DNA from: Bacillota bacterium
GTDB lineage: Bacteria > Bacillota > Clostridia > Christensenellales > Christensenellaceae
NCBI GenBank assembly: GCA_023393165.1
Contig: JAEWMJ010000006.1
Location: forward strand, 310,001-374,000
DNA length: 64,000 nt
Direction: 5' to 3'
A program made the translations under genes and the position numbers. A model generated the notes under the pieces. The model did no database searches. It was not told the origin of the DNA and saw only the letters and a program-made list of their open reading frames with translations. Shown one piece after another: positions 58,661-64,000 of this stretch (positions are counted from its first letter, which is position 1; each line of letters opens with the position of its first letter).

Positions 58661-59944
58661 TTGAATATAAAAAAAGTAATCTATTTATGTTGCGCGGTCG
58701 CGCTTGCAACCTTTGTGGCTACGGGTACGTTTACGTACTATTATGTCACAAACAAGACGTCGGGCAATGAAGTGCGGCTGAGCGATGAAGACTACGGCTC
58801 CATCAAACAGTTTCTGGACGTAGGCGATCTGCAAAAACTGATAAACGAATATTACTTCAAGGATATAGACGCCCAGGCGCTGGTGAACGGCGCTTTAAAG
58901 GGAATGGTGCAGGCTCTTAATGATCCTTATTCGGTATACTATTCCGAGGCGGAATACAAGGCTTACAACGAAAAGAACGACGGTACGTTTGTTGGAATCG
59001 GCGCTACGGTATCCAAGGACGAAGAGACCGGATATCTGAAGGTGGTAAACATTTATACGGGCGCCCCTGCTGAAACGGCCGGACTGAAAGTGTCTGACCT
59101 CATAACCAAAATAGACAATGTGGATGTGAAAAATATGGGGATCGACGAGCTGCAGGATCTTTTAAAAGGTCCGGTAGGGTCCAGCGTCGCTCTTACCATA
59201 TTGCCGGGCGGCGCCGATACCCCTTCCGTAATCAATGTCGTACGCGCCCAGTTGCAGAACCAGTATGTGTTTTATACTATGATCGGCGATACCAGCTTTG
59301 CGCATATCTCCATCACGGAATTCCACGGAGATGTATCCAAGACGTTTGAAGACGCAATGAAATTTGTGAAGGATGAGGAAGCGCAAGGCGTGATCCTGGA
59401 CCTGCGGAACAATTTGGGCGGATCGGTCAAGGAATGCGTGGAGATTGCGGATATGATACTGCCAAATGGACTTATCTGCTATACGCTGGATAAGGAAGGC
59501 AAACGGGACGAATACAATGCGGACGATCAGTACAACAATGTGCCCATTATCGTTCTGGTGAACGGCGACACTGCGTCTGCTTCCGAGATACTCGCAGGCG
59601 CGATACAGGACGAAGGCCGCGGCAAGCTGGTAGGGACCCAGACGTACGGTAAAGGCGTCGTGCAGTCTATTCTGGATATGCCGTATTCGGGCGGCGGCGT
59701 CAAACTGTCATCCGCGCTGTACTATACGCCAAAAGGCAGGAACATTAACGGCATCGGCCTTACGCCAGACGCGGTGGTGGAACTTCCGGAAGACGTAAAA
59801 GCCGGATCGGCTGCTCTTACCATAGATACCGATACGCAGCTCAAAATGGCGATCGATATGCTCAATCAGCAGCTCAACCTGCCGCCGGCCTCATCCGAAC
59901 CGGCTGATTCGGCCGAGCCGTCCGAAGAACAACCGGCTGAATAA
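58661..59944 (+). CDS. ctpA: S41 family C-terminal processing peptidase
   Basis: A secreted, membrane-anchored serine protease. 427 residues: N-terminal helix (about 5-25), PDZ domain (about 110-190, VNIYTGAPAETAGLKVSDLI), catalytic core with LRNNLGG, NGDTASASEILAGA (catalytic Ser) and YGKGVVQ (catalytic Lys), and a short Pro/Ser/Glu tail. The TTG start has AGGAGG 8 bases upstream, immediately after a family C repeat. Substrate unknown. Confidence 0.93.
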   Translation: MNIKKVIYLCCAVALATFVATGTFTYYYVTNKTSGNEVRLSDEDYGSIKQFLDVGDLQKLINEYYFKDIDAQALVNGALKGMVQALNDPYSVYYSEAEYKAYNEKNDGTFVGIGATVSKDEETGYLKVVNIYTGAPAETAGLKVSDLITKIDNVDVKNMGIDELQDLLKGPVGSSVALTILPGGADTPSVINVVRAQLQNQYVFYTMIGDTSFAHISITEFHGDVSKTFEDAMKFVKDEEAQGVILDLRNNLGGSVKECVEIADMILPNGLICYTLDKEGKRDEYNADDQYNNVPIIVLVNGDTASASEILAGAIQDEGRGKLVGTQTYGKGVVQSILDMPYSGGGVKLSSALYYTPKGRNINGIGLTPDAVVELPEDVKAGSAALTIDTDTQLKMAIDMLNQQLNLPPASSEPADSAEPSEEQPAE

Positions 59945-59962
59945 CAGATCCAGATTATGGTG

Positions 59963-59993
59963 CAGGCAGCTCAAAACAGGGCTGCCTGTTTTT
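59963..59993 (+). terminator. Terminator after ctpA
   Basis: CAGGCAGC pairs with GCTGCCTG, followed by TTTTT. Confidence 0.8.
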
Positions 59994-60120
59994 AATCATA
60001 AAGGATTGCCAAACGCCCTTTTATTTTCTTCCAAATCATAAAAAAATTTGGAAATTTTGGGCTCAAATGTGTTAATATTAAAGTAAAATAATTAAATCGT
60101 TTTATGGGGAGGATATTACA

Positions 60121-61794
60121 TTGGCTACGTATACTTTGGGTATAGATTACGGCACTCTTTCGGGAAGGGTGCTTCTGGTGAATACCAGGACAGGCGAAGA
60201 AATTGCGGCAAGCGTGCTGAATTATCCGCACGCGGTTATGGACGATGAGCTGCCGGACGGCAGGAAACTGGGCCCGGACTGGGCGCTGCAGCATCCGGCG
60301 GATTATATTCGAGTGCTCGAGGTTTGCATCCCCGATGTGATAAAAAAAAGCGGCGTATCTCCCGCGGAAATCATCGGAGTAGGGGTGGATTTTACCGCAT
60401 GCACCATTCTGCCCGTACTGAAGGACGGAACGCCTCTCTGTTTTCTTAATGAGTATAAAAACGAGCCCAATGCCTATGTGAAGCTGTGGAAGCATCACGC
60501 CGCGCAGGACAAAGCCAACCGCCTGAACGAAATTGCAAACAGCAGGGGCGAAAAATGGATTGCACGGTACGGCGGAAAGATTTCTTCCGAGTGGTTTTTT
60601 CCGAAAGTCTGGCAGGTGCTGGATGAATCGCCGGAAATATATGAGCGGGCGGACCGTTTTATTGAGGCGGGAGACTGGCTGGTTTGGCAGTTGACAGGAC
60701 AGGAAACCAGAAACTCATGCATGGCGGGCTACAAGGCAATCTGGAATAAACGGGATGGTTATCCTTCCCCAGATTTTTTTGCGGCGCTTGATCCAAGGAT
60801 GCGCAATATCGTGGAGGAGAAAATGGGGCCGGCCGTGCTTCCGCTGGGATCGCGCGCAGGAGGCATAACCCGCGAAATGGCCCAAAAGACAGGGCTTGTG
60901 GAAGGAACCAGCGTGGCCGTATCCAATGTGGACGCGCATGTATGCGTGCCTGCGGTAAAGATCGACGGACCCGGAAAGATGCTTGCGATCATGGGCACAT
61001 CCACATGCCATATGCTGATCGGCAAAGAAGAAAAAAACGTCGCGGGAATCTGTGGAACCGTTGCGGACGGCATACTGCCCGGATACTACGGATACGAAGC
61101 GGGTCAGTCCTGCGTAGGCGACCACTTCGCATGGTTCGTGCAGAACTGCGTGCCGGATGAGTATTTTAAGGAAGCGGAAAAAGCCGGCATGGACATCCAT
61201 GTTTATCTTCAGAAAAAGGCGGGCGAACTGAAACCGGGAGAAAGCGGACTTCTGGCTCTCGACTGGTGGAACGGAAACCGGTCGGTGCTGGTGGATGTGG
61301 ATCTGACAGGAATGATGCTGGGAATGACGCTGCAAACCAGGCCGCACGAGATGTACCGCGCATTGGTGGAAGCCACGGCGTTCGGGACTCGCAAAATCAT
61401 CCAAAACTTCGAGGTCAGCGGCGTACGCGTAGACGAATATATTGCCGCCGGCGGCATTGCGGAAAAAAGCCCGTTCATGATGCAGATTTATGCGGATATC
61501 ATCCGCAAGCCCATCCGGATATCCGGAAGCGCGCAGGGACCTGCGCTGGGATCGGCTATATTCGGCGCGGTTGCGGCAGGCGGCAAGGCCGGCGGATATG
61601 ACGATGTTTTTGAAGCCGCCCGCGCAATGGGCAAACTGAGCGACATTGTTTATCTGCCTGACAGCGGGAACGCAGAGGTGTACGATCTCATGTACGCCGA
61701 GTACGACGCGCTGCACGATTATTTCGGCAGGGGCGCAAATAACGTAATGAAACACCTGAAATCCATCCGGAAAGGCGGCGGCGGGAATGCTTGA
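60121..61794 (+). CDS. araB: Ribulokinase
   Basis: A FGGY-family kinase that phosphorylates L-ribulose with ATP in arabinose use. 557 residues. Seen: ATP/sugar motifs LGIDYGTLSGRV at the start, GVGVDFTACTILPV, GTSTCHML, and AAGGIAEKSPFMMQIYADI near the C-terminus, all ribulokinase-like. TTG start with GGGAGG 9 bases upstream. A CCAAAT-N9-ATTTGG dyad (60031-60051) lies upstream and may be an operator. Followed by araD; araA (isomerase) is not in the window. Confidence 0.93.
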   Translation: MATYTLGIDYGTLSGRVLLVNTRTGEEIAASVLNYPHAVMDDELPDGRKLGPDWALQHPADYIRVLEVCIPDVIKKSGVSPAEIIGVGVDFTACTILPVLKDGTPLCFLNEYKNEPNAYVKLWKHHAAQDKANRLNEIANSRGEKWIARYGGKISSEWFFPKVWQVLDESPEIYERADRFIEAGDWLVWQLTGQETRNSCMAGYKAIWNKRDGYPSPDFFAALDPRMRNIVEEKMGPAVLPLGSRAGGITREMAQKTGLVEGTSVAVSNVDAHVCVPAVKIDGPGKMLAIMGTSTCHMLIGKEEKNVAGICGTVADGILPGYYGYEAGQSCVGDHFAWFVQNCVPDEYFKEAEKAGMDIHVYLQKKAGELKPGESGLLALDWWNGNRSVLVDVDLTGMMLGMTLQTRPHEMYRALVEATAFGTRKIIQNFEVSGVRVDEYIAAGGIAEKSPFMMQIYADIIRKPIRISGSAQGPALGSAIFGAVAAGGKAGGYDDVFEAARAMGKLSDIVYLPDSGNAEVYDLMYAEYDALHDYFGRGANNVMKHLKSIRKGGGGNA

Positions 61795-62476
61795 AGATCT
61801 GAAACGGGAGGTCTTTGAGGCAAACCTTCTTCTTCAAAAATACAATCTGGTCCTGTTTACATGGGGCAATGTCTCGGCGCTGGATCAGGACAGCGGGCTT
61901 CTGGTGATCAAACCTTCCGGAGTTGCATATGAAACCATGAAGCCGGAGGACATGGTGGTTCTGGATCTTGACGGCAAGGTAGCGGAAGGCAGCCTGAATC
62001 CGTCTTCGGATACGCCCACCCACATTGAAATCTACAGGAATTTTCCTGAAGCGCGCGGCGTTACACATACCCATTCAAAATGGGCGACTGTTTGGGCGCA
62101 GGCAGGTATGGGGATTCCCGCGATCGGCACCACGCATGCGGATTATTTTTACGGCGAAGTACCCTGTACGCGCGAACTTACTCAAAACGAGATAGAAGAT
62201 GCTTATGAACGCAATACAGGCCGGGTAATTGTGGAAACCTTTGCGGGACGCGATCCGGATCAGATGCACGCCGTGCTGGTCGCCAGCCACGGACCGTTTA
62301 CCTGGGGGAAAAGCGCCCGGGATTCGGTGGAGAATGCGGTTGTGCTGGAGGAAATAGCGGAAATGGCTTACGGTTCTTTTACCCTGAGGCCGGGGCTTTC
62401 ATCCATGCCTCAGGCGCTGCTTGACAATCATTATCTGCGCAAACACGGAAAGAACGCTTATTACGGACAAAAATAA
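61787..62476 (+). CDS. araD: L-ribulose-5-phosphate 4-epimerase
   Basis: Converts L-ribulose-5-phosphate to D-xylulose-5-phosphate, feeding the pentose phosphate pathway. 229 residues of the class II aldolase fold: FTWGNVSALD, KPSGVAYE, SSDTPTH, THTHSKWATVWA with two zinc-binding histidines, and a third at VASHGPFTWG. Overlaps araB by 8 bases. Confidence 0.94.
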   Translation: MLEDLKREVFEANLLLQKYNLVLFTWGNVSALDQDSGLLVIKPSGVAYETMKPEDMVVLDLDGKVAEGSLNPSSDTPTHIEIYRNFPEARGVTHTHSKWATVWAQAGMGIPAIGTTHADYFYGEVPCTRELTQNEIEDAYERNTGRVIVETFAGRDPDQMHAVLVASHGPFTWGKSARDSVENAVVLEEIAEMAYGSFTLRPGLSSMPQALLDNHYLRKHGKNAYYGQK

Positions 62477-62488
62477 ATCAAAATCTAG

Positions 62489-62517
62489 TTGACATTGTAT
62501 CCTTAATAGGATATATT
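62489..62517 (+). promoter_or_regulatory. Promoter of perR-rbr with an operator in its spacer
   Basis: TTGACA (62489-62494), exact 17-bp spacer, TATATT (62512-62517). A perfect palindrome TATCCT-TAAT-AGGATA (62498-62513) fills the spacer and touches the -10, a place where a bound Fur/PerR-type repressor would block polymerase. Confidence 0.75.
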
Positions 62518-62550
62518 ATCAATAAGGAATTAGTATCAGTGGTGGTTTTA

Positions 62551-62937
62551 ATGATGAAACGGAATACGATGCAAAAAAAGCTTGTGCTGGGCGCGGTACA
62601 GGTTATGAAAACACATCCGACTGCCGAAGACGTATTTGAATATATAGCTTCCAGGTATCCGGAAATCAGCCGGGCCACCGTATACCGAAACTTAAAACAG
62701 CTATCGGATTCCGGGGAAATACGCAGGATTGCCGTTCCCGGCGCCGCCGACAGGTTTGATCTCAATCTGTTACAGCATTACCATATCAAATGCGCGATCT
62801 GCGGGAAGTTTACGGATATCAATTTTCCCTATATGGGCGATCTGGATGCGGTGGTCGGAGAATTGACGGATTATGATATGGAAAGCCATGATATCGTTTT
62901 TAAGGGCATATGTCCCGGATGCAGGATAGCAAATTAA
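62551..62937 (+). CDS. perR: Fur family regulator, PerR-like
   Basis: A metal-dependent repressor of the peroxide response. About 128 residues: winged helix with SRATVYRNLKQLSDSGEIRRI, metal-site DRFD, HYHIKCAICGKF and C-terminal CPGC (two CxxC pairs for structural zinc). PerR or Fur type cannot be settled from motifs alone; the rubrerythrin gene directly downstream favours PerR. ATG 62551 is preferred; GTG 62539 and ATG 62554 are possible. Confidence 0.87.
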   Translation: MMKRNTMQKKLVLGAVQVMKTHPTAEDVFEYIASRYPEISRATVYRNLKQLSDSGEIRRIAVPGAADRFDLNLLQHYHIKCAICGKFTDINFPYMGDLDAVVGELTDYDMESHDIVFKGICPGCRIAN

Positions 62938-62956
62938 AAAAAGGAGTGTTTTAAAG

Positions 62957-63496
62957 ATGGCTGAATTAAAAGGAACAAAAACAGAAGCAAATTTAATGGC
63001 TGCTTTTGCAGGAGAATCGCAGGCGAGGAATAAATATACATATTACGCCTCGGCAGCAAAAAAACAGGGATTCAACCAGATCGCCGATTTTTTTGAAGAA
63101 ACGGCGGGCAATGAAAAAGAACATGCAAAGATTTGGTTTAAGCTGCTGCATGACGGGATCGGCGGAACGGAAGAAAACCTTGCGGACGCCGCGGCAGGGG
63201 AGCGTTATGAATGGACCGATATGTACAAGGGATTTGCAGAAACCGCAAGGCAGGAAGGGCTTGATAAAATAGCTTTTCTGTTTGAGGAAGTTGCAAAGAT
63301 CGAGAAAACTCATGAGGAAAGGTACAACCAGCTGCTTGAAAACCTGAAGACCGGAAAGGTTTTCAGCAGGGCGGAGGATCAGGTCTGGTACTGTGCAAAC
63401 TGCGGGCATATCCATTACGGAAAGGAAGCGCCCGATGTCTGTCCGGTGTGCAGCCATCCGAGGGCGTATTTCCAGATCAAATCTTCAAATTATTAA
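62957..63496 (+). CDS. rbr: Rubrerythrin
   Basis: Reduces hydrogen peroxide in anaerobes. 179 residues: four-helix diiron domain with the E...ExxH ligands (FAGESQARNKY, EETAGNEKEHA, FAETARQEG, FEEVAKIEKTHEERY) and a C-terminal rubredoxin domain, CANCGHIHYG and CPVCSHP, for one iron. 20 bases behind perR, with AAAGGAG before its ATG, so likely one operon. Confidence 0.96.
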   Translation: MAELKGTKTEANLMAAFAGESQARNKYTYYASAAKKQGFNQIADFFEETAGNEKEHAKIWFKLLHDGIGGTEENLADAAAGERYEWTDMYKGFAETARQEGLDKIAFLFEEVAKIEKTHEERYNQLLENLKTGKVFSRAEDQVWYCANCGHIHYGKEAPDVCPVCSHPRAYFQIKSSNY

Positions 63497-63505
63497 AAAT
63501 ACTGA

Positions 63506-63532
63506 AAGCGGGTTCTGCCCGCTTTTTTGTTA
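63506..63532 (+). terminator. Terminator of perR-rbr
   Basis: AAGCGGG pairs with CCCGCTT around TTCTG, followed by TTTTG. Confidence 0.8.
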
Positions 63533-63560
63533 CTTTTCTTTTAGAAACAAGAAAAGTAAC
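63529..63560. repeat. Perfect inverted repeat behind rbr
   Basis: GTTACTTTTCTT and AAGAAAAGTAAC form a perfect 12-bp stem with an 8-base loop. Confidence 0.6.
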
Positions 63561-63625
63561 CCAAAGAAAACCATACAGGAGTTTGCTTCCTTATTCAAAC
63601 CCCAACAAAACTATAATCATATGTA

Positions 63626-63660
63626 AACCCCAAAAAGCAAAGCCTTCTGGGGTTATTTTT
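63626..63660 (+). terminator. Second terminator-like hairpin
   Basis: AACCCCA pairs with TGGGGTT, followed by ATTTTT. It may be a back-up terminator. Confidence 0.55.
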
Positions 63661-63925
63661 AAACATTAAGCTGCATAAATTCAAACGGCCGGAATATATC
63701 AGCTATCAGAAGACCTGCGTTCATGTTTTAATATTCTCAAAAGGGTAATGGGTCAAAAACGCAGATCTTTTTTTATCTTTGGTGGTATAAAGCGCCCGCC
63801 GCCGAAAAGCAGCCTGTGCTTAAAAAACGTTATTAAAACTATGCCCACCGCCGCACATAGGCGGACGCGGTAAGGCAGAATGAGATTTGGGCCTCAAAAA
63901 TTCGAAGATTCTTTGGATGGATTAT
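63661..63925. other. Non-coding region at the right end
   Basis: No reading frame with a ribosome site and no clear hairpin with a T-run is seen. It separates rbr from a convergent gene that enters from the right edge. Confidence 0.4.
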
Positions 63926-64000
63926 TTATCTTCTTCCGTTTTGGTTGAGCAGCATTCCAAGCATGTTCATAGGATTAAATCCACCCATACCACCCATGTT
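63926..64000 (-). CDS. 3' end of a Met/Gly/Asn-rich protein, partial
   Basis: The minus strand from the right edge reads NMGGMGGFNPMNMLGMLLNQ then NGRR and a TAA stop (63926-63928). Only 24 codons are in the window. Glycine- and methionine-rich ends of this kind occur in various small structural proteins; no family can be named. Confidence 0.55.
   Translation of the reverse strand, partial: NMGGMGGFNPMNMLGMLLNQNGRR

Noticed and set aside
60715..61755. 346-codon minus-strand reading frame inside araB
   Set aside because: Antisense shadow; araB is fully supported by motifs.
1..64000. CRISPR array, rRNA or tRNA genes, prophage
   Set aside because: No regularly spaced direct repeats, no rRNA signatures, no tRNA cloverleaf and no phage structural genes were seen.

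Overview
The window reads as chromosomal DNA of an anaerobic, Gram-positive-type bacterium of the class Clostridia; I cannot fix the order from sequence alone. Reasons: strong AAGGAGG-type ribosome binding sites with many TTG/GTG starts; the Firmicutes gene order mreBCD-minCD-spoIVFA-spoIVFB-rplU-rpmA and dnaX-ybaB-recR-yaaL-bofA; and anaerobe genes (Rnf complex, rubrerythrin with a PerR-type regulator, an EFR1-type flavodoxin/ferredoxin protein, a potassium-dependent-type membrane pyrophosphatase). Base composition is near balanced except for one strikingly AT-rich gene at 49.2-52.1 kb.

Layout. 0.1-12.6 kb: sugar transferase, membrane pyrophosphatase, GntR regulator, PdaC-like lipoprotein deacetylase, XRE regulator divergent from a membrane protein, spermidine synthase, a DUF421/DUF4363 pair, an orphan small-RNA candidate, a folate transporter under a tetrahydrofolate riboswitch, and a pair of half-size TSUP permeases. 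12.7-18.4 kb: rnfCDGEAB-maf operon. 18.5-21.2 kb: XRE regulator with a beta-solenoid-like tail plus an ABC exporter. 21.4-30.4 kb: cell-shape and division block mreB, mreC-mreD-PBP2, minCDE, rodA. 30.5-37.7 kb: spoIVFA-spoIVFB, two radical-SAM-linked genes, RNase G, rplU-rpmA. 37.8-43.2 kb: ogg-PHP-binding protein-dnaX-ybaB-recR. 43.2-52.3 kb: an accessory block that splits recR from yaaL-bofA. It holds EFR1, an aldolase, an ABC-F ribosome-protection gene behind a leader-peptide attenuator, an IS30 element with an intact 3-bp target duplication, and a lone AT-rich KAP-type NTPase. 52.4-63.5 kb: yaaL-bofA, a cysteine-free family-4-like uracil-DNA glycosylase, an SH3/peptidoglycan-binding protein, sbcDC-like genes, ctpA, araBD, perR-rbr.

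How the parts fit. Rnf (ferredoxin:NAD+ oxidoreductase) and the pyrophosphatase both build an ion gradient, probably sodium. MreBCD, PBP2, RodA and MinCDE build and place the wall and septum. SpoIVFB protease and both of its known inhibitors, SpoIVFA and BofA, are all encoded here, which points to a sporulation programme or its remnant. At least five families of nested-palindrome dispersed repeats (called A-E here) fill many intergenic gaps; two 275-bp copies of family C end directly at the ribosome binding sites of mreC and ctpA.

Most notable items: the ABC-F attenuator with a mutually exclusive pairing set readable from sequence; the orphan small RNA at 9.66-9.76 kb; the family C elements used as 5' UTRs; the AT-rich KAP NTPase beside IS30; and L27 lacking its cleavable extension together with absence of the usual prp gene.
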